A stretch of 64,000 bases of DNA from Rubrivivax sp. (GCA_016790225.1 JAEUOZ010000012.1:1-64000), one strand, 5' to 3'; counted from the first letter of the stretch, positions 8,751 to 18,440 are shown. A program made the numbers and translations. The notes: generated from the sequence alone by a model not told the origin.

Positions 8751-10680
8751 CGAATCCCTTGAAGCGCTTCTTCTTGAGGTGGACCAGCAGCAGGGAGAGC
8801 GCCGCCGGCGTCACGCCGGAGATGCGCGAGGCCTGGCCCAGGGTTTCTGGACGGTGCCGGGCCAGCTTCTGCCGGACTTCGAAGGACAAGGCCGTCACGG
8901 CCTGGTAGTCCAGGCTGTCGGGCAATCTGAGATGCTCGTAGGCGGCTGCTCGGGCGACCTCGTCCTGCTGCTTCTCGATGTAGCCGGCGTAGCGTGTGGC
9001 GATCTCGACCTGCTCGATCACCGCGTCAGCCAGCTCAGTCCCCAACTCCGTCCGCAAGGTTTCACGTGAAACACAGGGCTCAGGGCGCGACACCTGGGCC
9101 ACCTCGGTCACCACGTCAAACCCGATGCCCGGCCGACGCAGCAGATCCAGCAGGCTGTGCTCGTGCTCCAAGGGCTTGCCCAGCAGGCGCGTGGCATCTT
9201 CTGACGACAGAGAACCCGGATTCACCCAGGTCGAACGCAGGCGCTGCGTCTGTGCCGCCACCGCGTCGCGTTTGCGCTGGAAGGCCTCCCAGCGGACATC
9301 GTCTACCAGGCCCAGGCGGCGTCCCGCTTCGGTCAGCCGCACATCGGCGTTGTCCTCGCGCAGCTGCAGGCGGTACTCGGCGCGGCTGGTAAACATCCGA
9401 TAGGGCTCGGTCACGCCCCGGGTGATGAGGTCGTCGACCAGCACACCCAGGTAGGCCTCATCGCGCCGCGGCAACCAGGGCTCGCGCCCGCTCACCTGCA
9501 GTGCAGCCTGGATGCCCGCAAACAGACCTTGCGCCGCCGCCTCTTCATAGCCGGTTGTGCCGTTGATCTGGCCCGCAAAGAACAGGCCGCCGATCTCCCG
9601 CGTCTCGAATGAAGCCTTGAGCGCGCGCGGGTCGAAGTAGTCGTACTCGATCGCGTAGCCCGGGCGCAGGATGTGCGCATTCTCCAGACCCACCATCGAC
9701 TGCACTGCCGCAATCTGGATATCGAACGGCAAGGACGTGGAGATGCCGTTCGGGTAGAACTCGTGCGTGCTCAAGCCTTCGGGCTCAAGAAAGATCTGGT
9801 GGCTGGTCTTGTCCGCAAACCGGCTGACCTTGTCCTCGATGCTCGGGCAGTAGCGTGGCCCTACCCCTTCGATGACACCGGTGAACATCGGGCTGCGGTC
9901 AAAGCCACTGCGAATGATCTGGTGTGTGCGCTCGTTCGTGTGCGTGATCCAGCAAGGAAGCTGCTGCGGATGCTGCGAGGCATGCCCCAGGAAGCTGAAG
10001 ACCGGCACGGGATCCCGATCTCCCGGCTGCGCCAGCAGGCGGCTGAAGTCGATGCTGCGCCCATCGATGCGCGGTGGTGTACCGGTCTTCAAGCGGCCCT
10101 GCGGCAGCTTCAGCTCCTTCAGGCGCGCCGACAAGGCCTGCGCCGGTGGATCGCCCGCGCGGCCCGCTGCGTAGTTCTGCAAGCCCACGTGCACCCGGCC
10201 ATCCAGAAAGGTGCCGGCCGTCAGGACCACCGCGCGGGCATCGAAGCGCACGCCGGCCTGCGTGACGGCCGCCACGACACGCCCGCCCTCGACCACCAGA
10301 TCGTCCACCGCGGCCTGGAACAGCGACAGCTTCGGCTGGTTCTCCAGACGCCGACGGATCGCCGCCTTGTACAGCACGCGGTCCGCCTGGGCGCGCGTCG
10401 CACGCACCGCCGGCCCCTTGGAACCATTGAGGATGCGGAACTGGATACCGGCCTCGTCCGTGGCTGCCGCCATCGCACCGCCCAGCGCATCGACTTCCTT
10501 GACCAGGTGCCCCTTGCCGATGCCGCCGATGCTGGGGTTGCAGCTCATCTGGCCCAGCGTCTCGATGTTGTGCGTGAGCAGCAGCGTGCTGCAGCCCATG
10601 CGCGCAGCGGCCAGCGCGGCCTCGGTGCCGGCATGGCCGCCACCCACCACGATGACGTCAAAAGAGCGGGGATGGCGCAC
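8704..10680 (-). CDS. mnmG: tRNA uridine-34 carboxymethylaminomethyl modification enzyme MnmG (GidA)
   Basis: A 658-aa FAD protein that works with MnmE (41539-42921 here) to add the carboxymethylaminomethyl group to U34 of several tRNAs. The N-terminal dinucleotide-binding motif [19 protein letters not shown] is intact, as are the [12 protein letters not shown] block, the GTFLDG segment and the [10 protein letters not shown] motif near the FAD site. A GTG start at 10680 precedes [14 protein letters not shown]. It leads the minus-strand cluster with rsmG and parA. A second parS-like site is embedded in its codons at 9058-9073. Confidence 0.97.
   Translation of the reverse strand: MRHPRSFDVIVVGGGHAGTEAALAAARMGCSTLLLTHNIETLGQMSCNPSIGGIGKGHLVKEVDALGGAMAAATDEAGIQFRILNGSKGPAVRATRAQADRVLYKAAIRRRLENQPKLSLFQAAVDDLVVEGGRVVAAVTQAGVRFDARAVVLTAGTFLDGRVHVGLQNYAAGRAGDPPAQALSARLKELKLPQGRLKTGTPPRIDGRSIDFSRLLAQPGDRDPVPVFSFLGHASQHPQQLPCWITHTNERTHQIIRSGFDRSPMFTGVIEGVGPRYCPSIEDKVSRFADKTSHQIFLEPEGLSTHEFYPNGISTSLPFDIQIAAVQSMVGLENAHILRPGYAIEYDYFDPRALKASFETREIGGLFFAGQINGTTGYEEAAAQGLFAGIQAALQVSGREPWLPRRDEAYLGVLVDDLITRGVTEPYRMFTSRAEYRLQLREDNADVRLTEAGRRLGLVDDVRWEAFQRKRDAVAAQTQRLRSTWVNPGSLSSEDATRLLGKPLEHEHSLLDLLRRPGIGFDVVTEVAQVSRPEPCVSRETLRTELGTELADAVIEQVEIATRYAGYIEKQQDEVARAAAYEHLRLPDSLDYQAVTALSFEVRQKLARHRPETLGQASRISGVTPAALSLLLVHLKKKRFKGFDAVAATGSDGERDAA
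9058..9073. other. parS-like centromere site 2 (inside mnmG)
   Basis: GGTTTCACGTGAAACA contains the complete 14-bp palindrome GTTTCACGTGAAAC and matches 15 of 16 positions of consensus parS. It lies in the C-terminal third of mnmG about 980 bp from the first site, within about 30 kb of dnaA, as expected for a chromosomal ParABS system. Confidence 0.85.
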
Positions 10681-10768
10681 GGAAAACCTGCCTGATCAAG
10701 AAGGTGCGGGCCGACGCAATACCACCCGGCCCAAGCCGCCGATTTTAGGAGCCGGGACAAATCGACGC

Positions 10769-10966
10769 CTAGGAGCGCAAGCGCCCCCACGCTGCCAGCA
10801 GCGACGGGTGGCCCCACCAGCGGTCAAAGAAATAGTGCGCCACGGTATTCACCAGAGGCTCGATCAGCGTGATGGCACCTGCCACGGCCACGCTGCCGGT
10901 CAGCGCATAGCCCACACTGAAAGCGATGATCACGTGCATCACGCCAAAGGCGGCAGACTTCGCCAT
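10769..10966 (-). CDS. Small membrane protein, DUF2061 family
   Basis: A 65-aa protein with two hydrophobic helices around a TGSV turn, ending in a basic tail. The order HVIIAFSVGYALTGS, then LIEPLVNTVAHYFFDRWW, matches the DUF2061 pattern as I know it. The ATG at 10966 (MAKSAAF) has GGAG at good spacing; a TTG further upstream would add seven residues. Function is unknown. It is probably transcribed with or just upstream of mnmG, 88 bp away. Confidence 0.8.
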   Translation of the reverse strand: MAKSAAFGVMHVIIAFSVGYALTGSVAVAGAITLIEPLVNTVAHYFFDRWWGHPSLLAAWGRLRS

Positions 10967-11088
10967 GAGAAGACTCCAGAAGCTCAAACTCCGGAGATAG
11001 TCTGAACGAATGCGTTGACTTCATGGATTGAACACGTCTATGGCACCCATGTCCCGGACCGCCCCCCCCCAGCCCGCCAGCAAGCCCC

Positions 11089-11352
11089 ATGAACTGCCGC
11101 CCAGGCTGCGCTGCCTGCTGCATCGCACCCTCGATCAGCTCGCCGATTCCCGGCATGCCGCAAGGCAAGCCCGCGGGCGTCGCCTGCATCCAGCTCGATG
11201 AACAGCGCCGCTGCAAGCTCTTCGGTCAGCCCGGCCGGCCGGCCGTCTGCCGCTCGCTCGCGCCCCAGCCCGCCATGTGCGGCAGCACAGCGGCACAGGC
11301 CATGCAGGTTCTGCAGCGGCTCGAAGCCGCCACCCGGCCGGACGCCGTCTGA
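11089..11352 (+). CDS. YkgJ-family cysteine-cluster protein
   Basis: An 87-aa protein with the cysteine pattern CRPGCAACC near the start, then ACIQL, CKLFG and AVC, the set expected for a YkgJ-type metal or Fe-S binding cluster. The segment [17 protein letters not shown] is strongly typical of this family. Starting at 11089 gives the normal MNCRPGC beginning, but no ribosome binding site is visible. A run of nine C lies 19-27 bases upstream; with eight C the frame would join an upstream ATG at 11040. Its physiological role is not known. Confidence 0.8.
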   Translation: MNCRPGCAACCIAPSISSPIPGMPQGKPAGVACIQLDEQRRCKLFGQPGRPAVCRSLAPQPAMCGSTAAQAMQVLQRLEAATRPDAV

Positions 11353-11430
11353 GCGGTCTTCAGCGCGCGCCGGACGCCAGCGACAAGCTGCGTGCAGGCC
11401 GCCCGCCCGGAGCGCGCCTCACAGCGCCCG

Positions 11431-12678
11431 CTACTTCAAGGCCGCGCTGCGCAAGGTCCGCGACACATACACCAGGCAGAGCACCGTCAACAGCACGCAG
11501 GCCGTCAGAGACACCAGCAGATCCATCGAGCTGGTCGGATCGCCGCGCAGCACACGCCCCATCAACGAGACCTGCGCCAGCGCCGGCACCCACAGGTGCC
11601 AGCGCTCTTCGCCGGTCTGGCTGAACATGCTCACCATCGGCACCAGAGAAACCGCCAGCAGCACCACCGTTGCATTGGCCTGCGCTTCCTTGTAGCTCTT
11701 GCAGCGGATCGCCACCGCCATCAGCAGCGCTGCCAGCGCGCCGGCCAAGGGCAGCAGGATCAGCAGGAAGCGCAGCGCCTCGCCCATGCCGTACTGGAAC
11801 ATCGCCGCCACCGATTCGCTGCGCACCAGCCATTGCGCCGGGATGAAGCTCAGGCTGCCCAGCACGGCGATCAGCATCGCCACCGTCGCCACCGCGGCCC
11901 ACTTCCCTGCCGTGATCTGCCAGGGCGTCGCCGGGTTCATCAGCAAGGGCTCCAGCGAGCCCCGCTCGCGCTCGCCGGCGGTCGTGTCCAGCGCGGCACC
12001 CAGCGCGCCATAGAGCACGGCCATCAAGACGAAGAAGGGCACGATTGCCCCCATCTGCGCGGCCCGAGAGGCGCTGGTGGCGACATCACGCTCCTCCACG
12101 CGAATCGGCTCCAGCGCCGCCGCCGCCACACCGCGCGCCGCCAGGCGCAGACCGGCCTGCTCCTGCGCGAAGCCCTGCAGCAGGCGGTTCAGGCGCCCGA
12201 CGCCCGACGCAGCCCGCTGGTTGCCGCTGCTGGTGACGATCTCCAGCTCCGGCGGCTCGCCGCTGACCAGCCCGTCCTCGAAGCCCGGGCGCACCACCAG
12301 TACCGGCTCGGCCAGCTTGCTGTCGCGCAGCAGCTTCTCGTATTCGGGCGGCGCTTCCTGGATCGTGAAGGTCTGGCGCAGCAGGTAGTTGCGCAGCGTC
12401 GGCGCGTGCTCCAGGCCGTGCGCCACCACCAGCCGCGCCTCGGCGCGCTGTTCCAGCGAAGCCACCAGAGACGAGATCAGCACCAGCGCCAACGGGCCGA
12501 TGGCCACGGAGCTGAGCAGGACCATCATCAGCGTGCGCCGATCCCGCAGCGCATCCATCAGCTCCTTGCGGAAGACCGCCAGCGCCACACGCCAACCGCC
12601 CAGCGGCCGACGCACCACCGGCGACGCAGCCGCTGTCCCGTCGCGACCCGCCAGGCCCGTCCAGCGATCCCCGCTCAT
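11431..12678 (-). CDS. ABC transporter permease, ABC-2 type (NatB-like)
   Basis: A 415-aa membrane subunit of an ABC exporter. One membrane helix lies near the N-terminus after ALAVFRKELMDALRDRRTLM, a typical ABC-2 opening, then a long extracytoplasmic region (about 75-215), then five or six helices to the end. The segment ERERGSLEPLLMNPATPWQI is characteristic of NatB/YhaP-type permeases. The ATG start overlaps the ATPase gene stop by 4 bp, so the two form one operon with the peptidase upstream. NatAB in Bacillus exports Na+; the substrate here is not known. Confidence 0.88.
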   Translation of the reverse strand: MSGDRWTGLAGRDGTAAASPVVRRPLGGWRVALAVFRKELMDALRDRRTLMMVLLSSVAIGPLALVLISSLVASLEQRAEARLVVAHGLEHAPTLRNYLLRQTFTIQEAPPEYEKLLRDSKLAEPVLVVRPGFEDGLVSGEPPELEIVTSSGNQRAASGVGRLNRLLQGFAQEQAGLRLAARGVAAAALEPIRVEERDVATSASRAAQMGAIVPFFVLMAVLYGALGAALDTTAGERERGSLEPLLMNPATPWQITAGKWAAVATVAMLIAVLGSLSFIPAQWLVRSESVAAMFQYGMGEALRFLLILLPLAGALAALLMAVAIRCKSYKEAQANATVVLLAVSLVPMVSMFSQTGEERWHLWVPALAQVSLMGRVLRGDPTSSMDLLVSLTACVLLTVLCLVYVSRTLRSAALK

Positions 12679-13445
12679 CCCGCCACCCCCTGGCCACTCG
12701 TCGCGCCAAACGCCAGTCGAACAAACGCCTCTTCGAAGTCTGCCTGGCCGGCGCGCCGGCTCAGCTCGGCCACCGTGCCTTCAGCCACCGTCCGCCCTTG
12801 CGCGACCACGATCACCTGATCACACAGGCGCTCGACCTCCTGCATGATGTGCGTGGAAAAGACGACGCACTTGTGGTGCTCGTCGCGCAGCCTGCGCAGC
12901 ACCTCGCGCAGCGCCCGCGTGGCCAGCACGTCCAGCCCGTTGGTGGGTTCGTCCAGGATGATGTTGGGCGGATCGTGGATCAGCGCGCGCGCCAGCGCCG
13001 TCTTCATGCGCTCGCCCTGGCTGAAGCCATCGGTGCGCCGATCCAGCAAGGCACGCATGTCCAGTGCCTCGGCCAGCGATTCGATGCGCTGCTCGCACTG
13101 CGCCTCCTCCAGGCCCTGCAGGCGCGCGAAGTAGCGGATGTTCTCCCGCGCGGTCAAGCGTGTGTACAGCCCGCGTGCATCCGACAGCACCCCCAGCCGC
13201 GACAGCGCCTGGGCCGGCTCGCGCTGCACGTCGATGCCGTCCACCACGGCCCGGCCGCTGTCGGGCGCCATGAGGCCGGAGATCATGCGCAGGCTCGTCG
13301 TCTTGCCTGCACCGTTAGGCCCCAGCAGCCCGGTGATCGCGCCATCGGCGGCGCTGAAGCTCACGCCATCCACGGCCTGCACCGCGCGCGACCAGCGACC
13401 CCGCCCTTGGTGAAACTGCTTGCGCAGCGCCTGCACCTCGATCAT
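12675..13445 (-). CDS. ABC transporter ATP-binding protein (NatA-like)
   Basis: A 256-aa ATPase subunit paired with the downstream permease. Walker A is GLLGPNGAGKTTSLRMI, the signature is FSQGERMKTALARALIHDP, Walker B is NIILDEPTNGLDV, and the switch His follows in VVFSTH. The ATG at 13445 gives MIEVQALRKQF, a normal ATPase start; upstream in-frame residues are not conserved. It overlaps both its neighbours by 4 bp (ATGA junctions), making a tight peptidase-ATPase-permease unit. Together it probably exports a small ion, peptide or drug. Confidence 0.92.
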   Translation of the reverse strand: MIEVQALRKQFHQGRGRWSRAVQAVDGVSFSAADGAITGLLGPNGAGKTTSLRMISGLMAPDSGRAVVDGIDVQREPAQALSRLGVLSDARGLYTRLTARENIRYFARLQGLEEAQCEQRIESLAEALDMRALLDRRTDGFSQGERMKTALARALIHDPPNIILDEPTNGLDVLATRALREVLRRLRDEHHKCVVFSTHIMQEVERLCDQVIVVAQGRTVAEGTVAELSRRAGQADFEEAFVRLAFGATSGQGVAG

Positions 13446-15028
13446 GGCCGCTCCTTGCCTGCGTGCTGGTTCTGCGCAGCAGCCGGCGCCAGCGGCCGGA
13501 AGGCCGTGGCCCTTGGCACGCCGATCGCGCACTCCACATCCACCTTCAAGGCATCCGTATCCAGCGGCGCGTCGAAAAACCGGAACAGCACGTCGCGCAG
13601 GCAGGGCAGCGACATCACGCCATGCCCGGCCTGCGGCACCACCACGTGACGGGCCTGCACACCCAGCGCCTGCACCACACGCTCCCCATGCCGCGGCGGT
13701 GTCGCAGGATCGGCACCGCCCGAAAGCACCAGCACGGGCGTTCTGGCAGGCGGCACGCGGTAGAACTCCGCTGGCACCGCAGCCTTGGGCCAGTTGGCGC
13801 AGACTTGACGGTAGAAGCCGGCAAAGATGTCGCCATAGTCCGGTGCGGGCGGCTCCGCGCGCGCGGCCGTCGCGCCCATCACCGGCAGATCCTCGGCGCA
13901 GACCACGGAAAAGTGCATGCCTTCGGCCATGCGGGTCGCAGCCTGCCGGCCGCCGCCCAGGCTGCTGACCAGGCCGACCATCGGGCCAAAGCGGCCTGCG
14001 GCCGCCTCGCTGATGGCGTGCGGCAGGCCCGCCGCCAGCGCGGGCACATACAGCGGCAGCCTCACCCAGGCCAGCAGCAGCTCACGTGTCAGCGTCAGGC
14101 TCTCGCTGGCGCCACTCATCGGATGGGCCACGCTCACCTCGCGCGGCAGGCCGGCCATCAGCGCGCGCCACTTGTCGCGCAGCGGGCCGTGGGCGGCGCG
14201 GCAGGCCGCGTCCTCGTCGCAGGCGCGGATCAGCGCATCCAGGCTGACCTGGCTGTCGCCCGCAAAGCTCTGCGGCAGCGCCATGTCCGGCGGCGCCACG
14301 CCATCGATCACCGTGCGGCGCACACGCTGGGGAAACTGCCGCTGGTATTCCAGCGCCGCCCGCGTGCCGTAGGAGCCGCCGACCAGGTTGATGGCCTCGG
14401 CTCCCAGCGCTTCGCGGACCGCGTCGACATCGGCCATCGCCAGTGCGGTGCTGTAGAAGCGCAGATCGCCGTGCGGCAGCTGCTGCAAGGCCTGCCGGCA
14501 GGACTCCAGCAGCTTCGCCTGAGCTGCAAAGCTGGCTTCTCTCAGCGGCTGCCCCGGCCCCCCGCCTTCACACTTCAAGGGCGCGCTGCCGCCCGTGCCG
14601 CGCTGATCCACCAGCACCAGATCGCGGCGATTCAAGGCGCGCGAGAACTGACGGCTCAAGGGGCCGGCCAAGGCCTTCGCGCTTTGACCCGGCCCGCCGG
14701 CGAAGAAGAAGATCGGATCCGGCTTCTTGTTGCGGGCCAGCGCCGGCAACACCGCATAGCGGATCTCGATTTTCACGCCCTGCGGGTTGACCGGATCCAG
14801 CGGGCGCAGCACGCTGCCGCACCAGGCATCCTGCGAGAGCCCGGGCAATCGGCAGGCCTGCAGCTGCGCGCGGGGCGACGCGCCCATGGCCGCCACCTCG
14901 CTCGCCGCCCTTGCGGGACCGAATGCAGCGAACACCAGTGCGAAGGCCAGAGCCCGGGATGCCCATGCAGGCAGAACCCGGCCGGCAGGCATCAGGCCTG
15001 GCGCGCTGTAGGACAAGACATTCACCAT
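13442..15028 (-). CDS. Secreted alpha/beta-hydrolase, TAP-like peptidase
   Basis: A 528-aa exported serine hydrolase. A signal peptide is seen (hydrophobic stretch about 18-40, AAS near the cleavage site). The catalytic triad can be placed: the nucleophile Ser in LVGGSYGTRAAL, Asp in VLSGGADPATPP, and His in VPQAGHGVMSLPC. The order with IFFFAGGPGQSAK (oxyanion region) and the C-terminal GGADPATPP block fits the tripeptidyl aminopeptidase / proline iminopeptidase group. The ATG at 15028 is chosen because upstream residues are not signal-like. Its stop overlaps the ABC ATPase start, so it is the first gene of that operon and may process or act with the exporter cargo. Confidence 0.88.
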   Translation of the reverse strand: MVNVLSYSAPGLMPAGRVLPAWASRALAFALVFAAFGPARAASEVAAMGASPRAQLQACRLPGLSQDAWCGSVLRPLDPVNPQGVKIEIRYAVLPALARNKKPDPIFFFAGGPGQSAKALAGPLSRQFSRALNRRDLVLVDQRGTGGSAPLKCEGGGPGQPLREASFAAQAKLLESCRQALQQLPHGDLRFYSTALAMADVDAVREALGAEAINLVGGSYGTRAALEYQRQFPQRVRRTVIDGVAPPDMALPQSFAGDSQVSLDALIRACDEDAACRAAHGPLRDKWRALMAGLPREVSVAHPMSGASESLTLTRELLLAWVRLPLYVPALAAGLPHAISEAAAGRFGPMVGLVSSLGGGRQAATRMAEGMHFSVVCAEDLPVMGATAARAEPPAPDYGDIFAGFYRQVCANWPKAAVPAEFYRVPPARTPVLVLSGGADPATPPRHGERVVQALGVQARHVVVPQAGHGVMSLPCLRDVLFRFFDAPLDTDALKVDVECAIGVPRATAFRPLAPAAAQNQHAGKERP

Positions 15029-15221
15029 GGCGCGATTGTGCTTGGCAGGCCACGCCCACACGGCTTGACCGGGCAGACGGCAGGGAAGAGACGATGAACG
15101 GCAGCCGCCGCAGGCCGACGGCATTTCATGCAGCCGAACGATGCCTTCAATCGGTGTGCCAGCACGCGGGCAGACCCCCGGTTATCGTCCCCGTCCCCGT
15201 ACCTTGTCCCGAGGACAGACC

Positions 15222-15830
15222 ATGAAGCTCTACTACAGCCCGGGCGCCTGCTCGCTGAGCCCGCACATCGTCCTGCACGAAGCCGGCATTCCCTTCCAGG
15301 CCGTGATGGCCAGCACCAAGACGCACAAGCTCGCCGACGGCACCGACTACTACACCATCAACCCCAAGGGCTACGTGCCGCTGCTGGAGCTGGACAGCGG
15401 CGAACGCCTCTCCGAAGGCCCGGTGATCGTGCAGTACATCGCCGATCAGGCGCCGGCTTCGGGCCTGGCGCCGGCCAACGGCACCCTGGCGCGCTACCGC
15501 CTGCAGGAGTGGCTGAACTTCATCACCAGCGAACTGCACAAGAGCTTCAGCCCGCTGTTCAACGCGGCGATGCCGGAAGAAGGCAAGGCCATCTACCGCG
15601 AGAAGCTGATGGGCCGCTTCAAGTGGATCGAAGAACAGCTCGAAGGCCGCGACTACCTGATGGGCGCGAGCTTCAGCGTGGCCGACGCCTACCTCTTCAC
15701 CGTCGCCGGCTGGGGCAAGTATGTGGGCGTGGACATCACCGGCCTGCCGCGCCTGAGCGCCTACATGGCGCGCGTCGCGGCGCGTCCCGCGGTGCAGGCC
15801 GCGCTGAAGGCCGAAGGCCTGCTGAAGTAA
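15222..15830 (+). CDS. gst: Glutathione S-transferase, beta class
   Basis: A 202-aa cytoplasmic enzyme that conjugates or reduces with glutathione. It begins MKLYYSPGACSLSPHI, with Cys10 and the SPHI block typical of bacterial beta-class GSTs, followed by the NPKGYVPLLEL cis-Pro region and DSGERLSEGPVIVQY, where glutathione binds. The C-terminal all-helical domain contains FSVADAYLF. The ATG at 15222 is preceded by GAGGA. It converges on the thioredoxin-like gene with only 6 bp between stops. Confidence 0.94.
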   Translation: MKLYYSPGACSLSPHIVLHEAGIPFQAVMASTKTHKLADGTDYYTINPKGYVPLLELDSGERLSEGPVIVQYIADQAPASGLAPANGTLARYRLQEWLNFITSELHKSFSPLFNAAMPEEGKAIYREKLMGRFKWIEEQLEGRDYLMGASFSVADAYLFTVAGWGKYVGVDITGLPRLSAYMARVAARPAVQAALKAEGLLK

Positions 15831-15836
15831 GCCGGC

Positions 15837-17450
15837 TCAGGCGCCTGCGCCGGCCTTGGCCGCCGGAGGCTTCAGCAGGGCCTCGCAGGTCGCGCGCTGG
15901 CCTTCGGCGGCCGCGACCTGCGCGCACACGCCGTCCAGCTGCCGCTGCAGGCGCTGCATCACCGCGGCGTGGCGGCCTTCGCCGTTCCACTTCACCAGCT
16001 GTCCGCCCACACGCTGCAGCGATCGCGCGCTGCGCTCGGAAAACGCGCCCTTGTCCTGCGCTGCTTCGCGCAGCAGCTGCGCCGCGGTCTTCTCGATGCG
16101 CGGGGCCTCTGCCGGCGCCAGCTCGACCAGCGCCGTCAGATAGCTGGCGCCCCACTGCAGCCGCGTGGCCGGGCCCTCGCTGCGCTCGAACGCCTGCTCG
16201 TACCAGCGCAAGGCCTCGCCCGCGCGGCCCTGCTTGCGTGCGTTGCTGCCGAGCTGGCTCATCAGGTAATACGGCGAATGGCTGCGCGCCAGGTTGCCCC
16301 GCAACAGCGCATCGCTGTCGGCCCACTGCCCCGCCTGCGTCTGCAGGTAGGCCACCGCGGTGATGACGCTCTGGCGTTCGTAGCCCTCGGTGATCTCACG
16401 GTCCATGCGCGCGGCCATCTCGCGCACCTCGCGCTGCAGCGGCTCGGGCAGCTTCGGGTTCAGTTCGCTGCGCGCTACGCCGATGCGCGCCACGGACACC
16501 CGCGCCAGCAGCGCGCTCACCCGATCGCCACGCGACAGGCTGGCATCGTTCTGCAGGCGCTGCAGCACGGCATCAAACTGCGCACTCCAGCTGCTGCGCT
16601 CGGGCGAATCCTCGTCGCTGAGCACCTTGATCATGTCGTCGGCGCCATAGATCAGCACATCCATGTGCAGGCGCGACAGCGCCGCGTCGCCCAGCACGCG
16701 CTGCACCCGCGCGCGAAGTGCCGCATCGGGCTTCAGGCCCTTGCCGTCGTCGCTGGCGGACAACGCCTTCAACCACAGGCGTGTCGTCGTCTCGCCGTCG
16801 CCTTCGGGGCTGCGGCCGGCCAGCTCGGCCAGCAAGGCCGGGCGCTGTGCCGCGGGCACCAGCTGCGATTCATCGGTTTCCCAGGAATAGAAGGCCAGCA
16901 TGCGCCATTCATTGGCCGTCAAGGCCTTGCCCGCGCGCGCATCGGCCAGCACCGCCTTGACCGGCCGGCCGCCTGCCAGCGCGGCCTGCATCGCAGCCAG
17001 GATCTGCGGCGCATCGGCTTCACCGGGCAGCCGCGTGATCTCCGCCCCATCCGGCGTCATCAGGATCACGGTCGGATAGCCGCGCACCTTGAAGCGCGCA
17101 CCCAGGCGCTGCGCCCCGGGCCGATCGCCATCGACATGCACGGCCACCAGGCTGCGCGCCTGCGCGGCAAAGTCCTGCCGGTTGAAGAACGTGGCCTTGA
17201 GCTGGTTGCAGGGCGGGCACCAGCTGGCGCCCCAGTACAGCAGCACGGGCTTCTTCTGGGCCCGAGCCTGCGCGAAGGCGCGGTCCACGTCGGCGTCGCT
17301 GGCTGCGGGCTGCCAGGCGACGTTGGTGGACGGCAGACCCGGCGCCGCCGCCGCCGACACGCCGGCCAGGCTCAACGCCAGCACCGAGGCCAGCAGCAGC
17401 GCGCCCGCGGTGCGACGAAGATCCAGGGGCTGGGAGACCAGTGCAGACAT
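15837..17450 (-). CDS. Secreted thioredoxin-fold protein with helical repeat C-terminus
   Basis: A 537-aa protein with a signal peptide (about 10-38, ending SAAAA) and then a thioredoxin domain (about 45-155). The redox motif is CPPC in YWGASWCPPCNQLKATFF, and the cis-proline is in VRGYPTVILM, so it looks active, probably as a periplasmic thiol reductase or disulfide handler. The remaining ~350 residues are predicted helical, resembling TPR-like repeats (for example LQTQAGQWADSDALLRGNLA), with two cysteines near the C-terminus. The ATG at 17450 is chosen for the signal peptide. The partner protein is unknown. Confidence 0.85.
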   Translation of the reverse strand: MSALVSQPLDLRRTAGALLLASVLALSLAGVSAAAAPGLPSTNVAWQPAASDADVDRAFAQARAQKKPVLLYWGASWCPPCNQLKATFFNRQDFAAQARSLVAVHVDGDRPGAQRLGARFKVRGYPTVILMTPDGAEITRLPGEADAPQILAAMQAALAGGRPVKAVLADARAGKALTANEWRMLAFYSWETDESQLVPAAQRPALLAELAGRSPEGDGETTTRLWLKALSASDDGKGLKPDAALRARVQRVLGDAALSRLHMDVLIYGADDMIKVLSDEDSPERSSWSAQFDAVLQRLQNDASLSRGDRVSALLARVSVARIGVARSELNPKLPEPLQREVREMAARMDREITEGYERQSVITAVAYLQTQAGQWADSDALLRGNLARSHSPYYLMSQLGSNARKQGRAGEALRWYEQAFERSEGPATRLQWGASYLTALVELAPAEAPRIEKTAAQLLREAAQDKGAFSERSARSLQRVGGQLVKWNGEGRHAAVMQRLQRQLDGVCAQVAAAEGQRATCEALLKPPAAKAGAGA

Positions 17451-17613
17451 GGGCAGATCCTTCGGCAAGTCGGCACGCGGGCCGGAGGCAGCGCGTGCAT
17501 GGACACCGCGCGATTCTGCTCCGTCAGGCCGCGGCCTGCAGCCGGACGGCCGGCCGCGCCGGGTTCCAGGCGCCCGCAGCCTGTCGCCGCGGCGCCCGCC
17601 CGGCTCTGGCGGG

Positions 17614-18315
17614 TCACAGCAAGCCCTGCTCCTGCCCGTCCAGCGGCGCCTCGGCCGTCGCCCGCGCCAGCGCCATCCAGGTGCCGAAGGCCAGCCGCAT
17701 CCCGCGGCGCGGCGCCGGTCGCGCCACCTCCAGGCCGTTCTCGTGCGCAAACATGACGCCGCACTCGGCGGGCACTTCCTCGGCCTGGGCGATGCCGGCC
17801 TTCAGCACATACCAGCACTGGCTGCCCAGTGCCAGGTAGGCCTCGCGCTTGCGCGCCTGGCGCAGATCGGACTGCAGATCGGCACGCCGCACCTTGATCT
17901 CGTGCACGATGGGCTCGACGGCGTCTTCCAGCGTGGTGTAGCGGATCGAGAAGACATCGGGCATCGCCATCACCCAATCGGTGGCGCCGGATTCGCCAGC
18001 CACGGGCGCCCGCAGGCTGAGGCCACGCCAGACCACACGCCCGCCGCGCTGCATTTCCAGCGCCACGCGCGCCACCAGCGCCTCATGCGCATCCCGCGCC
18101 GCCCGGTTGCGCTGCAGCGTCTGGGCCAGCAGCTGAATCCCGGCATCGGTGACGCGCAAGGTCTCGCGCCCGCCCGCATCCAGCCGACGCTCCAGCAGAC
18201 CGGCGGCCAGCAGTTCGATCTCCAGCAGATCCTGGCAGGGCCAACCGGCCGAGCGCCAGATCTCGCGCAGGCGTCGGCGGTGCGGAGTGCCGATGGCGGG
18301 AGCGGTTGCCGTCAC
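17614..18315 (-). CDS. MmcB-like protein: winged helix plus PD-(D/E)XK nuclease-type fold
   Basis: A 233-aa protein starting at a GTG. Residues about 10-70 look like a winged helix (LREIWRSAGWPCQDLLEIEL, then LRVTDAGIQLLAQ). Residues about 115-200 carry a PD-(D/E)XK pattern: Asp in MPDVFSIR and E-x-K in VHEIKVRRADLQSDLR, with a following CWYVLKAG strand and a PAECGVMFAH strand. This arrangement resembles the DNA-repair protein family MmcB as I remember it, but identity is low and the assignment is tentative. The start region lies antisense to the beginning of an open frame upstream of the next lipoprotein gene. Confidence 0.7.
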   Translation of the reverse strand: MTATAPAIGTPHRRRLREIWRSAGWPCQDLLEIELLAAGLLERRLDAGGRETLRVTDAGIQLLAQTLQRNRAARDAHEALVARVALEMQRGGRVVWRGLSLRAPVAGESGATDWVMAMPDVFSIRYTTLEDAVEPIVHEIKVRRADLQSDLRQARKREAYLALGSQCWYVLKAGIAQAEEVPAECGVMFAHENGLEVARPAPRRGMRLAFGTWMALARATAEAPLDGQEQGLL

Positions 18316-18440
18316 GCCGCAAGCTTAGCGCGGCCGGCGCGGGGGCCTGCGCGCGGCCTTCCTCGGCCTGCCGTGTACGCCGCGCATCCGCGCCGGCATA
18401 CTGGCGCACCGCCAATCACCCCCTTTGGAGGGACATCATC

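Noticed and set aside
9673..10695. Plus-strand open frame opposite mnmG
   Set aside because: A shadow of the mnmG frame; no ribosome site or recognizable motif.
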